In this document: piece by piece, positions 10,061 through 22,333 of the stretch
How the letters are laid out: each line of letters starts with the position of its first letter
How positions within the stretch are numbered: the first letter of the stretch is position 1
Assembly: GCA_022605955.1 (NCBI GenBank)
Contig: JAKCOZ010000629.1
Location: forward strand, 43,376-107,375
Direction: 5' to 3'
Source: Rallus limicola
Lineage: Eukaryota; Chordata; Aves; Gruiformes; Rallidae
Length of the DNA stretch: 64,000 nucleotides
Made by a program: the position numbers and the translations under genes
The notes under the pieces: model-generated
The model's database searches: none
Seen by the model: the letters and a program-made list of their open reading frames with translations, nothing else
Told to the model about the DNA's origin: nothing

Positions 10061-13000
10061 CAAGCTATGCCTTTCAGGCCTAGCTTCTTTACTTTGGGAG
10101 TTATTGCTGGACGTTTAGCATGTTTTGAACTGCAGTCTGCTAGGGCCGAGAAAAGCACCGTAGGAGGTTCCAGGCATGTTCCCTCTTTCCAGGCAAAGGA
10201 AAAGGCTGAGAGCCAAAGTGACAGGGTCTGCTCGTGTGTCCTGTTAGGAGGTTTCAGACAAGCTATGCCTTTCAGGCCTAGCTTCTTTACTTTGGGAGTT
10301 ATTGCTGGACGTTTAGCATGTTTTGAACTGCAGTCTGCTAGGGCCGAGAAAAGCACCGTAGGAGGTTCCAGGCATGTTCCCTCTTTCCAGGCAAAGGAAA
10401 AGGCTGAGAGCCAAAGTGACAGGGTCTGCTCGTGTGTCCTGTTAGGAGGTTTCAGACGAGCTATGCCTTTCCGGCCTAGCTTCTTTACTTTGGGAGTTAT
10501 TGCTGGACGTTTAGCATGTTTTGAACTGCAGTCTGCTAGGGCCGAGAAAAGCACCGTAGGAGGTTCCAGGCATGTTCCCTCTTTCCAGGCAAAGGAAAAG
10601 GCTGAGAGCCAAAGTGACAGGGTCTGCTCGTGTGTCCTGTTAGGTGGTTTCAGACGAGCTATGCCTTTCCGGCCTAGCTTCTTTACTTTGGGAGTTATTG
10701 CTGGACGTTTAGCATGTTTTGAACTGCAGTCTGCTAGGGCCGAGAAAAGCACCGTAGGAGGTTCCAGGCATGTTCCCTCTTTCCAGGCAAAGGAAAAGGC
10801 TGAGAGCCAAAGTGACAGGGTCTGCTCGTGTGTCCTGTTAGGAGGTTTCAGACAAGCTATGCCTTTCAGGCCTAGCTTCTTTACTTTGGGAGTTATTGCT
10901 GGACGTTTAGCATGTTTTGAACTGCAGTCTGCTAGGGCCGAGAAAAGCACCGTAGGAGGTTCCAGGCATGTTCCCTCTTTCCAGGCAAAGGAAAAGGCTG
11001 AGAGCCAAAGTGACAGGGTCTGCTCGTGTGTCCTGTTAGGAGGTTTCAGACAAGCTATGCCTTTCAGGCCTAGCTTCTTTACTTTGGGAGTTATTGCTGG
11101 ACGTTTAGCATGTTTTGAACTGCAGTCTGCTAGGGCCGAGAAAAGCACCGTAGGAGGTTCCAGGCATGTTCCCTCTTTCCAGGCAAAGGAAAAGGCTGAG
11201 AGCCAAAGTGACAGGGTCTGCTCGTGTGTCCTGTTAGGAGGTTTCAGACGAGCTATGCCTTTCAGGCCTAGCTTCTTTACTTTGGGAGTTATTGCTGGAC
11301 GTTTAGCATGTTTTGAAGTGCAGTCTGCTAGGGCCGAGAAAAGCACCGTAGGAGGTTCCAGGCATGTTCCCTCTTTCCAGGCAAAGGAAAAGGCTGAGAG
11401 CCAAAGTGACAGGGTCTGCTCGTGTGTCCTGTTAGGAGGTTTCAGACAAGCTATGCCTTTCAGGCCAAGCTTCTTTACTTTGGGAGTTATTGCTGGACGT
11501 TTAGCATGTTTTGAACTGCAGTCTGCTAGGGCCGAGAAAAGCACCGTAGGAGGTTCCAGGCATGTTCCCTCTTTCCAGGCAAAGGAAAAGGCTGAGAGCC
11601 AAAGTGACAGGGTCTGCTCGTGTGTCCTGTTAGGAGGTTTCAGACAAGCTATGCCTTTCAGGCCTAGCTTCTTTACTTTGGGAGTTATTGCTGGACGTTT
11701 AGCATGTTTTGAACTGCAGTCTGCTAGGGCCGAGAAAAGCACCGTAGGAGGTTCCAGGCATGTTCCCTCTTTCCAGGCAAAGGAAAAGGCTGAGAGCCAA
11801 AGTGACAGGGTCTGCTCGTGTGTCCTGTTAGGAGGTTTCAGACAAGCTATGCCTTTCAGGCCTAGCTTCTTTACTTTGGGAGTTATTGCTGGACGTTTAG
11901 CATGTTTTGAACTGCAGTCTGCTAGGGCCGAGAAAAGCACCGTAGGAGGTTCCAGGCATGTTCCCTCTTTCCAGGCAAAGGAAAAGGCTGAGAGCCAAAG
12001 TGACAGGGTCTGCTCGTGTGTCCTGTTAGGGGGTTTCAGACAAGCTATGCCTTTCAGGCCTAGCTTCTTTACTTTGGGAGTTATTGCTGGACGTTTAGCA
12101 TGTTTTGAACTGCAGTCTGCTAGGGCCGAGAAAAGCACCGTAGGAGGTTCCAGGCATGTTCCCTCTTTCCAGGCAAAGGAAAAGGCTGAGAGCCAAAGTG
12201 ACAGGGTCTGCTCGTGTGTCCTGTTAGGAGGTTTCAGACAAGCTATGCCTTTCAGGCCTAGCTTCTTTACTTTGGGAGTTATTGCTGGACGTTTAGCATG
12301 TTTTGAACTGCAGTCTGCTAGGGACGAGAAAAGCACCGTAGGAGGTTCCAGGCATGTTCCCTCTTTCCAGGCAAAGGAAAAGGCTGAGAGCCAAAGTGAC
12401 AGGGTCTGCTCGTGTGTCCTGTTAGGAGGTTTCAGACGAGCTATGCCTTTCAGGCCTAGCTTCTTTACTTTGGGAGTTATTGCTGGACGTTTAGCATGTT
12501 TTGAAGTGCAGTCTGCTAGGGCCGAGAAAAGCACCGTAGGAGGTTCCAGGCATGTTCCCTCTTTCCAGGCAAAGGAAAAGGCTGAGAGCCAAAGTGACAG
12601 GGTCTGCTCGTGTGTCCTGTTAGGAGGTTTCAGACAAGCTATGCCTTTCAGGCCTAGCTTCTTTACTTTGGGAGTTATTGCTGGACGTTTAGCATGTTTT
12701 GAACTGCAGTCTGCTAGGGCCGAGAAAAGCACCGTAGGAGGTTCCAGGCATGTTCCCTCTTTCCAGGCAAAGGAAAAGGCTGAGAGCCAAAGTGACAGGG
12801 TCTGCTCGTGTGTCCTGTTAGGAGGTTTCAGACAAGCTATGCCTTTCAGGCCTAGCTTCTTTACTTTGGGAGTTATTGCTGGACGTTTAGCATGTTTTGA
12901 ACTGCAGTCTGCTAGGGCCGAGAAAAGCACCGTAGGAGGTTCCAGGCATGTTCCCTCTTTCCAGGCAAAGGAAAAGGCTGAGAGCCAAAGTGACAGGGTC

Positions 13001-14186
13001 TGCTCGTGTGTCCTGTTAGGAGGTTTCAGACAAGCTATGCCTTTCAGGCCTAGCTTCTTTACTTTGGGAGTTATTGCTGGACGTTTAGCATGTTTTGAAC
13101 TGCAGTCTGCTAGGGCCGAGAAAAGCACCGTAGGAGGTTCCAGGCATGTTCCCTCTTTCCAGGCAAAGGAAAAGGCTGAGAGCCAAAGTGACAGGGTCTG
13201 CTTGTGTGTCCTGTTAGGGGGTTTCAGACAAGCTATGCCTTTCAGGCCTAGCTTCTTTACTTTGGGAGTTATTGCTGGACGTTTAGCATGTTTTGAACTG
13301 CAGTCTGCTAGGGCCGAGAAAAGCACCGTAGGAGGTTCCAGGCATGTTCCCTCTTTCCAGGCAAAGGAAAAGGCTGAGAGCCAAAGTGACAGGGTCTGCT
13401 CGTGTGTCCTGTTAGGGGGTTTCAGACAAGCTATGCCTTTCAGGCCTAGCTTCTTTACTTTGGGAGTTATTGCTGGACGTTTAGCATGTTTTGAACTGCA
13501 GTCTGCTAGGGCCGAGAAAAGCACCGTAGGAGGTTCCAGGCATGTTCCCTCTTTCCAGGCAAAGGAAAAGGCTGAGAGCCAAAGTGACAGGGTCTGCTCG
13601 TGTGTCCTGTTAGGAGGTTTCAGACGAGCTATGCCTTTCAGGCCTAGCTTCTTTACTTTGGGAGTTATTGCTGGACGTTTAGCATGTTTTGAACTGCAGT
13701 CTGCTAGGGCCGAGAAAAGCACCGTAGGAGGTTCCAGGCATGTTCCCTCTTTCCAGGCAAAGGAAAAGGCTGAGAGCCAAAGTGACAGGGTCTGCTCGTG
13801 TGTCCTGTTAGGAGGTTTCAGACGAGCTATGCCTTTCAGGCCTAGCTTCTTTACTTTGGGAGTTATTGCTGGACGTTTAGCATGTTTTGAACTGCAGTCT
13901 GCTAGGGCCGAGAAAAGCACCGTAGGAGGTTCCAGGCATGTTCCCTCTTTCCAGGCAAAGGAAAAGGCTGAGAGCCAAAGTGACAGGGTCTGCTCGTGTG
14001 TCCTGTTAGGAGGTTTCAGACAAGCTATGCCTTTCAGGCCTAGCTTCTTTACTTTGGGAGTTATTGCTGGACGTTTAGCATGTTTTGAACTGCAGTCTGC
14101 TAGGGCCGAGAAAAGCACCGTAGGAGGTTCCAGGCATGTTCCCTCTTTCCAGGCAAAGGAAAAGGCTGAGAGCCAAAGTGACAGGG
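10061..14186 (+). repeat. Satellite monomers without a clear HOR
   Basis: About 21 monomers. Notable variants: two consecutive monomers with CAGACGAG plus CCGGCC (10459-10680), TTAGGTGG near 10644, a CCAAGCTTC change making a HindIII site near 11466, GGGACGAG near 12324, GAAGTG at 11315 and 12503 (1188 bp apart), CTTGTG at 13201 (a CpG-to-TpG change) and a GGGGG doublet near 13216 and 13414. Confidence 0.8.
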
Positions 14187-15758
14187 TCTGGTCGTGTGTC
14201 CTGTTAGGAGGTTTCAGACAAGCTATGCCTTTCAGGCCTAACTTCTTTACTTTGGGAGTTATTGCTGGACGTTTAGCATGTTTTGAACTGCAGTCTGCTA
14301 GGGCCGAGAAAAGCACCGTAGGAGGTTCCAGGCATGTTCCCTCTTTCCAGGCAAAGGAAAAGGCTGAGAGCCAAAGTGACAGGGTCTGCTCGTGTGTCCT
14401 GTTAGGAGGTTTCAGACAAGCTATGCCTTTCAGGCCTAGCTTCTTTACTTTGGGAGTTATTGCTGGACGTTTAGCAAGTTTTGAACTGCAGTCTGCTAGG
14501 GCCGATCAAAGCACCGTAGGAGGTTCCAGGCATGTTCCCTCTTTCCAGGCAAAGGAAAAGGCTGAGAGCCAAAGTGACAGGGTCTGCTCGTGTGTCCTGT
14601 TAGGAGGTTTCAGACAAGCTATGCCTTTCAGGCCTAGCTTCTTTACTTTGGGAGTTATTGCTGGACGTTTAGCATGTTTTGAACTGCAGTCTGCTAGGGC
14701 CGAGAAAAGCACCGTAGGAGGTTCCAGGCATGTTCCCTCTTTCCAGGCAAAGGAAAAGGCTGAGAGCCAAAGTGACAGGGTCTGCTCGTGTGTCCTGTTA
14801 GGAGGTTTCAGACAAGCTATGCCTTTCAGGCCTAGCTTCTTTACTTTGGGAGTTATTGCTGGACGTTTAGCATGTTTTGAACTGCAGTCTGCTAGGGCCG
14901 AGAAAAGCACCGTAGGAGGTTCCAGGCATGTTCCCTCTTTCCAGGCAAAGGAAAAGGCTGAGAGCCAAAGTGACAGGGTCTGCTCGTGTGTCCTGTTAGG
15001 GGGTTTCAGACAAGCTATGCCTTTCAGGCCTAGCTTCTTTACTTTGGGAGTTATTGCTGGACGTTTAGCATGTTTTGAACTGCAGTCTGCTAGGGCCGAG
15101 AAAAGCACCGTAGGAGGTTCCAGGCATGTTCCCTCTTTCCAGGCAAAGGAAAAGGCTGAGAGCCAAAGTGACAGGGTCTGCTCGTGTGTCCTGTTAGGGG
15201 GTTTCAGACAAGCTATGCCTTTCAGGCCTAGCTTCTTTACTTTGGGAGTTATTGCTGGACGTTTAGCATGTTTTGAACTGCAGTCTGCTAGGGCCGAGAA
15301 AAGCACCGTAGGAGGTTCCAGGCATGTTCCCTCTTTCCAGGCAAAGGAAAAGGCTGAGAGCCAAAGTGACAGGGTCTGCTCGTGTGTCCTGTTAGGAGGT
15401 TTCAGACAAGCTATGCCTTTCAGGCCTAGCTTCTTTACTTTGGGAGTTATTGCTGGACGTTTAGCATGTTTTGAACTGCAGTCTGCTAGGGCCGAGAAAA
15501 GCACCGTAGGAGGTTCCAGGCATGTTCCCTCTTTCCAGGCAAAGGAAAAGGCTGAGAGCCAAAGTGACAGGGTCTGCTCGTGTGTCCTGTTAGGAGGTTT
15601 CAGACAAGCTATGCCTTTCAGGCCTAGCTTCTTTACTTTGGGAGTTATTGCTGGACGTTTAGCATGTTTTGAACTGCAGTCTGCTAGGGCCGAGAAAAGC
15701 ACCGTAGGAGGTTCCAGGCATGTTCCCTCTTTCCAGGCAAAGGAAAAGGCTGAGAGTC
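14187..15758 (+). repeat. Satellite block homologous to the later 18-mer HOR
   Basis: The order TCTGGTCG (14187), an AAAG-type change in the GAGAAAAG segment (14505), two GGGGG monomers (from 14996) and GAGTCAAAG (15754) matches 28442, 28760, 29251 and 30009 at identical internal distances. For example, TCTGGTCG to GAGTC is 1567 bases in both places. The offset of 14,255 bases equals 72 x 198 minus the single base deleted near 19628. The second marker is GATCAAAG here and GAGCAAAG in the later copies. Confidence 0.8.
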
Positions 15759-17150
15759 AAAGTGACAGGGTCTGCTCGTGTGTCCTGTTAGGAGGTTTCA
15801 GACAAGCTATGCCTTTCAGGCCTAGCTTCTTTACTTTGGGAGTTATTGCTGGACGTTTAGCATGTTTTGAACTGCAGTCTGCTAGGGCCGAGAAAAGCAC
15901 CGTAGGAGGTTCCAGGCATGTTCCCTCTTTCCAGGCAAAGGAAAAGGCTGAGAGCCAAAGTGACAGGGTCTGCTCGTGTGTCCTGTTAGGAGGTTTCAGA
16001 CGAGCTATGCCTTTCAGGCCTAGCTTCTTTACTTTGGGAGTTATTGCTGGACGTTTAGCATGTTTTGAACTGCAGTCTGCTAGGGCCGAGAAAAGCACCG
16101 TAGGAGGTTCCAGGCATGTTCCCTCTTTCCAGGCAAAGGAAAAGGCTGAGAGTCAAAGTGACAGGGTCTGCTCGTGTGTCCTGTTAGGAGGTTTCAGACA
16201 AGCTATGCCTTTCAGGCCTAGCTTCTTTACTTTGGGAGTTATTGCTGGACGTTTAGCATGTTTTGAACTGCAGTCTGCTAGGGCCGAGAAAAGCACCGTA
16301 GGAGGTTCCAGGCATGTTCCCTCTTTCCAGGCAAAGGAAAAGGCTGAGAGCCAAAGTGACAGGGTCTGCTCGTGTGTCCTGTTAGGAGGTTTCAGACAAG
16401 CTATGCCTTTCAGGCCTAGCTTCTTTACTTTGGGAGTTATTGCTGGACGTTTAGCATGTTTTGAACTGCAGTCTGCTAGGGCCGAGAAAAGCACCGTAGG
16501 AGGTTCCAGGCATGTTCCCTCTTTCCAGGCAAAGGAAAAGGCTGAGAGCCAAAGTGACAGGGTCTGCTCGTGTGTCCTGTTAGGAGGTTTCAGACAAGCT
16601 ATGCCTTTCAGGCCTAGCTTCTTTACTTTGGGAGTTATTGCTGGACGTTTAGCATGTTTTGAACTGCAGTCTGCTAGGGCCGAGAAAAGCACCGTAGGAG
16701 GTTCCAGGCATGTTCCCTCTTTCCAGGCAAAGGAAAAGGCTGAGAGCCAAAGTGACAGGGTCTGCTCGTGTGTCCTGTTAGGAGGTTTCAGACAAGCTAT
16801 GCCTTTCAGGCCTAGCTTCTTTACTTTGGGAGTTATTGCTGGACGTTTAGCATGTTTTGAACTGCAGTCTGCTAGGGCCGAGAAAAGCACCGTAGGAGGT
16901 TCCAGGCATGTTCCCTCTTTCCAGGCAAAGGAAAAGGCTGAGAGCCAAAGTGACAGGGTCTGCTCGTGTGTCCTGTTAGGAGGTTTCAGACAAGCTATGC
17001 CTTTCAGGCCTAGCTTCTTTACTTTGGGAGTTATTGCTGGACGTTTAGCATGTTTTGAACTGCAGTCTGCTAGGGCCGAGAAAAGCACCGTAGGAGGTTC
17101 CAGGCATATTCCCTCTTTCCAGGCAAAGGAAAAGGCTGAGAGCCAAAGTG
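15759..17150 (+). repeat. Satellite monomers with the GAGTC / CGAG / GAGTC cassette
   Basis: A two-monomer cassette has GAGTC at 15754, CAGACGAG at 16001 and GAGTC at 16150. The same arrangement, 396 bases between the two GAGTC variants with CGAG between them, recurs near 44858-45254. The remaining monomers match the consensus closely; GGCATATTCC near 17106 is private to this stretch. Confidence 0.75.
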
Positions 17151-18338
17151 ACATGGTCTGCTCGTGTATCCTGTTAGGAGGTTTCAGACAAGCTATGCCT
17201 TTCAGGCCTAGCTTCTTTACTTTGGGAGTTATTGCTGGGCGTTTAGCATGTTTTGAACTGCAGTCTGCTAGGGCCGAGAAAAGCACCGTAGGAGGTTCCA
17301 GGCATGTTCCCTCTTTCCAGGCAAAGGAAAAGGCTGAGAGCCAAAGTGACAGGGTCTGCTCGTGTGTCCTGTTAGGAGGTTTCAGACAAGCTATGCCTTT
17401 CAGGCCTAGCTTCTTTACTTTGGGAGTTATTGCTGGACGTTTAGCATGTTTTGAACTGCAGTCTGCTAGGGCCGAGAAAAGCACCGTAGGAGGTTCCAGG
17501 CATGTTCCCTCTTTCCAGGCAAAGGAAAAGGCTGAGAGCCAAAGTGACAGGGTCTGCTCGTGTGTCCTGTTAGGAGGTTTCAGACAAGCTATGCCTTTCA
17601 GGCCTAGCTTCTTTACTTTGGGAGTTATTGCTGGACGTTTAGCATGTTTTGAACTGCAGTCTGCTAGGGCCGAGAAAAGCACCGTAGGAGGTTCCAGGCA
17701 TGTTCCCTCTTTCCAGGCAAAGGAAAAGGCTGAGAGCCAAAGTGACAGGGTCTGCTCGTGTGTCCTGTTAGGAGGTTTCAGACGAGCTATGCCTTTCAGG
17801 CCTAGCTTCTTTACTTTGGGAGTTATTGCTGGACGTTTAGCATGTTTTGAACTGCAGTCTGCTAGGGCCGAGAAAAGCACCGTAGGAGGTTCCAGGCATG
17901 TTCCCTCTTTCCAGGCAAAGGAAAAGGCTGAGAGCCAAAGTGACAGGGTCTGCTCGTGTGTCCTGTTAGGAGGTTTCAGACAAGCTATGCCTTTCAGGCC
18001 TAGCTTCTTTACTTTGGGAGTTATTGCTGGACGTTTAGCATGTTTTGAACTGCAGTCTGCTAGGGCCGAGAAAAGCACCGTAGGAGGTTCCAGGCATGTT
18101 CCCTCTTTCCAGGCAAAGGAAAAGGCTGAGAGCCAAAGTGACAGGGTCTGCTCGTGTGTCCTGTTAGGAGGTTTCAGACAAGCTATGCCTTTCAGGCCTA
18201 GCTTCTTTACTTTGGGAGTTATTGCTGGACGTTTAGCATGTTTTGAACTGCAGTCTGCTAGGGCCGAGAAAAGCACCGTAGGAGGTTCCAGGCATGTTCC
18301 CTCTTTCCAGGCAAAGGAAAAGGCTGAGAGCCAAAGTG
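17151..18338 (+). repeat. HOR 6-mer (1188 bp), copy A
   Basis: Markers GACATGG (17151), TGTATCC (near 17167), CTGGGCG (17237) and CAGACGAG (17781) recur 1188 bases later, which is 6 x 198. The GGCATATTCC change just before the first marker has no counterpart in the second copy. Confidence 0.85.
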
Positions 18339-19364
18339 ACATGGTCTGCTCGTGTATCCTGTTAGGAGGTTTCAGACAAGCTATGCCTTTCAGGCCTAGC
18401 TTCTTTACTTTGGGAGTTATTGCTGGGCGTTTAGCATGTTTTGAACTGCAGTCTGCTAGGGCCGAGAAAAGCACCGTAGGAGGTTCCAGGCATGTTCCCT
18501 CTTTCCAGGCAAAGGAAAAGGCTGAGAGCCAAAGTGACAGGGTCTGCTCGTGTGTCCTGTTAGGAGGTTTCAGACAAGCTATGCCTTTCAGGCCTAGCTT
18601 CTTTACTTTGGGAGTTATTGCTGGACGTTTAGCATGTTTTGAACTGCAGTCTGCTAGGGCCGAGAAAAGCACCGTAGGAGGTTCCAGGCATGTTCCCTCT
18701 TTCCAGGCAAAGGAAAAGGCTGAGAGCCAAAGTGACAGGGTCTGCTCGTGTGTCCTGTTAGGAGGTTTCAGACAAGCTATGCCTTTCAGGCCTAGCTTCT
18801 TTACTTTGGGAGTTATTGCTGGACGTTTAGCATGTTTTGAACTGCAGTCTGCTAGGGCCGAGAAAAGCACCGTAGGAGGTTCCAGGCATGTTCCCTCTTT
18901 CCAGGCAAAGGAAAAGGCTGAGAGCCAAAGTGACAGGGTCTGCTCGTGTGTCCTGTTAGGAGGTTTCAGACGAGCTATGCCTTTCAGGCCTAGCTTCTTT
19001 ACTTTGGGAGTTATTGCTGGACGTTTAGCATGTTTTGAACTGCAGTCTGCTAGGGCCGAGAAAAGCACCGTAGGAGGTTCCAGGCATGTTCCCTCTTTCC
19101 AGGCAAAGGAAAAGGCTGAGAGCCAAAGTGACAGGGTCTGCTCGTGTGTCCTGTTAGGAGGTTTCAGACAAGCTATGCCTTTCAGGCCTAGCTTCTTTAC
19201 TTTGGGAGTTATTGCTGGACGTTTAGCATGTTTTGAACTGCAGTCTGCTAGGGCCGAGAAAAGCACCGTAGGAGGTTCCAGGCATGTTCCCTCTTTCCAG
19301 GCAAAGGAAAAGGCTGAGAGCCAAAGTGACAGGGTCTGCTCGTGTGTCCTGTTAGGAGGTTTCA
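18339..19364 (+). repeat. HOR 6-mer (1188 bp), copy B, incomplete
   Basis: Counterparts of the copy A markers lie at 18339, 18355, 18425 and 18969. Similarity in marker pattern stops near 19365, where a CAGACGAG junction and then the TGA variant at 19421 appear that copy A lacks. Confidence 0.8.
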
Positions 19365-20353
19365 GACGAGCTATGCCTTTCAGGCCTAGCTTCTTTACTT
19401 TGGGAGTTATTGCTGGACGTTGAGCATGTTTTGAAGTGCAGTCTGCTAGGGCCGAGAAAAGCACCGTAGGAGGTTCCAGGCATGTTCCCTCTTTCCAGGC
19501 AAAGGAAAAGGCTGAGAGCCAAAGTGACAGGGTCTGCTCGTGTGTCCTGTTAGGAGGTTTCAGACGAGCTATGCCTTTCAGGCCTAGCTTCTTTACTTTG
19601 GGAGTTATTGCTGGACGTTTAGCATGTTTGAACTGCAGTCTGCTAGGGCCGAGAAAAGCACCGTAGGAGGTTCCAGGCATGTTCCCTCTTTCCAGGCAAA
19701 GGAAAAGGCTGAGAGCCAAAGTGACAGGGTCTGCTCGTGTGTCCTGTTAGGAGGTTTCAGACAAGCTATGCCTTTCCGGCCTAGCTTCTTTACTTTGGGA
19801 GTTATTGCTGGACGTTTAGCATGTTTTGAACTGCAGTCTGCTAGGGCCGAGAAAAGCACCGTAGGAGGTTCCAGGCATGTTCCCTCTTTCCAGGCAAAGG
19901 AAAAGGCTGAGAGCCAAAGTGACAGGGTCTGCTCGTGTGTCCTGTTAGGGGGTTTCAGACGAGCTATGCCTTTCAGGCCTAGCTTCTTTACTTTGGGAGT
20001 TATTGCTGGACGTTGAGCATGTTTTGAAGTGCAGTCTGCTAGGGCCGAGAAAAGCACCGTAGGAGGTTCCAGGCATGTTCCCTCTTTCCAGGCAAAGGAA
20101 AAGGCTGAGAGCCAAAGTGACAGGGTCTGCTCGTGTGTCCTGTTTGGAGGTTTCAGACAAGCTATGCCTTTCAGGCCTAGCTTCTTTACTTTGGGAGTTA
20201 TTGCTGGACGTTTAGCATGTTTTGAACTGCAGTCTGCTAGGGCCGAGAAAAGCACCGTAGGAGGTTCCAGGCATGTTCCCTCTTTCCAGGCAAAGGAAAA
20301 GGCTGAGAGCCAAAGTGACAGGGTCTGCTCGTGTGTCCTGTTAGGAGGTTTCA
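19365..20353 (+). repeat. Satellite monomers with TGA/GTG variants and one deletion
   Basis: Two monomers carry CGTTGAGC with GAAGTG (19421/19436 and 20014/20029). Between them, near 19628, one T is missing from the TTTT run in CATGTTTTGAAC, which shifts the array phase by one base for everything downstream. CCTGTTTGG near 20142 is shared with 22122, 31627 and 35191. Confidence 0.85.
19621..19635 (+). other. One-base deletion in the monomer (TTTT to TTT)
   Basis: CATGTTTGAAC replaces CATGTTTTGAAC. This is the first length change from the left edge, after 98 consecutive full-length units. It lies in a homopolymer, so a read-consensus error is possible. Confidence 0.8.
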
Positions 20354-22333
20354 GGCGAGCTATGCCTTTCAGGCCTAGCTTCTTTACTTTGGGAGTTATT
20401 GCTGGACGTTTAGCATGTTCTGAACTGCAGTCTGCTAGGGCCGAGAAAAGCACCGTAGGAGGTTCCAGGCATGTTCCCTCTTTCCAGGCAAAGGAAAAGG
20501 CTGAGAGCCAAAGTGACAGGGTCTGCTCGTGTGTCCTGTTAGGAGGTTTCAGAGGAGCTATGCCTTTCAGGCCTAGCTTCTTTACTTTGGGAGTTATTGC
20601 TGGACGTTTAGCATGTTTTGAACTGCAGTCTGCTAGGGCCGAGAAAAGCACCGTAGGAGGTTCCAGGCATGTTCCCTCTTTCCAGGCAAAGGAAAAGGCT
20701 GAGAGCCAAAGTGACAGGGTCTGCTCGTGTGTCCTGTCAGGAGGTTTCAGACAAGCTATGCCTTTCAGGCCTAGCTTCTTTACTTTGGGAGTTATTGCTG
20801 GACGTTTAGCATGTTTTGAACTGCAGTCTGCTAGGGCCGAGAAAAGCACCGTAGGAGGTTCCAGGCATGTTCCCTCTTTCCAGGCAAAGGAAAAGGCTGA
20901 GAGCCAAAGTGACAGGGTCTGCTCGTGTATCCTGTTAGGAGGTTTCAGACAAGCTATGCCTTTCAGGCCTAGCTTCTTTACTTTGGGAGTTATTGCTGGA
21001 CGTTTAGCATGTTTTGAACTGCAGTCTGCTAGGGCCGAGAAAAGCACCGTAGGAGGTTCCAGGCATGTTCCCTCTTTCCAGGCAAAGGAAAAGGCTGAGA
21101 GCCAAAGTGACAGGGTCTGCTCGTGTGTCCTGTTAGGAGGTTTCAGACAAGCTATGCCTTTCAGGCCTAGCTTCTTTACTTTGGGAGTTATTGCTGGACG
21201 TTTAGCATGTTTTGAACTGCAGTCTGCTAGGGCCGAGAAAAGCACCGTAGGAGGTTCCAGGCATGTTCCCTCTTTCCAGGCAAAGGAAAAGGCTGAGAGC
21301 CAAAGTGACAGGGTCTGCTCGTGTGTCCTGTTAGGAGGTTTCAGACAAGCTATGCCTTTCAGGCCTAGCTTCTTTACTTTGGGAGTTATTGCTGGACGTT
21401 TAGCATGTTTTGAACTGCAGTCTGCTAGGGCCGAGAAAAGCACCGTAGGAGGTTCCAGGCATGTTCCCTCTTTCCAGGCAAAGGAAAAGGCTGAGAGCCA
21501 AAGTGACAGGGTCTGCTCGTGTGTCCTGTTAGGAGGTTTCAGACAAGCTATGCCTTTCAGGCCTAGCTTCTTTACTTTGGGAGTTATTGCTGGACGTTTA
21601 GCATGTTTTGAACTGCAGTCTGCTAGGGCCGAGAAAAGCACCGTAGGAGGTTCCAGGCATGTTCCCTCTTTCCAGGCAAAGGAAAAGGCTGAGAGCCAAA
21701 GTGACAGGGTCTGCTCGTGTGTCCTGTTAGGGGGTTTCAGACAAGCTATGCCTTTCAGGCCTAGCTTCTTTACTTTGGGAGTTATTGCTGGACGTTTAGC
21801 ATGTTTTGAACTGCAGTCTGCTAGGGCCGAGAAAAGCACCGTAGGAGGTTCCAGGCATGTTCCCTCTTTCCAGGCAAAGGAAAAGGCTGAGAGCCAAAGT
21901 GACAGGGTCTGCTCGTGTGTCCTGTTAGGGGGTTTCAGACGAGCTATGCCTTTCAGGCCTAGCTTCTTTACTTTGGGAGTTATTGCTGGACGTTGAGCAT
22001 GTTTTGAAGTGCAGTCTGCTAGGGCCGAGAAAAGCACCGTAGGAGGTTCCAGGCATGTTCCCTCTTTCCAGGCAAAGGAAAAGGCTGAGAGCCAAAGTGA
22101 CAGGGTCTGCTCGTGTGTCCTGTTTGGAGGTTTCAGACAAGCTATGCCTTTCAGGCCTAGCTTCTTTACTTTGGGAGTTATTGCTGGACGTTTAGCATGT
22201 TTTGAACTGCAGTCTGCTAGGGCCGAGAAAAGCACCGTAGGAGGTTCCAGGCATGTTCCCTCTTTCCAGGCAAAGGAAAAGGCTGAGAGCCAAAGTGACA
22301 GGGTCTGCTCGTGTGTCCTGTTAGGAGGTTTCA
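20354..22333 (+). repeat. HOR 10-mer (1980 bp), copy A
   Basis: The five-marker cassette CAGGCGAG (20354), TTCTGAAC (near 20418), AGAGGAGC (near 20552), TGTCAGG (near 20736) and TGTATCC (near 20927) is repeated at +1980. The flanking TGA/GAAGTG and TGTTTGG markers (20014/20142) likewise have counterparts at 21994/22122, so the unit could equally be phased from 20014 to 21993. Confidence 0.85.

Noticed and set aside
14991..15010. Telomere-like TTAGGG in the TTAGGGGG variant
   Set aside because: A single hexamer per variant monomer, never in tandem; it is a one-base change of TTAGGAGG.
167..19423. A 6418-codon open frame on the plus strand as a giant repetitive protein gene
   Set aside because: The frame is a 66-codon satellite unit read repeatedly. 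It has no unique start, end, promoter or intron signal. It is opened and closed only by chance TGA variants and indels, and an equivalent frame exists on the other strand.
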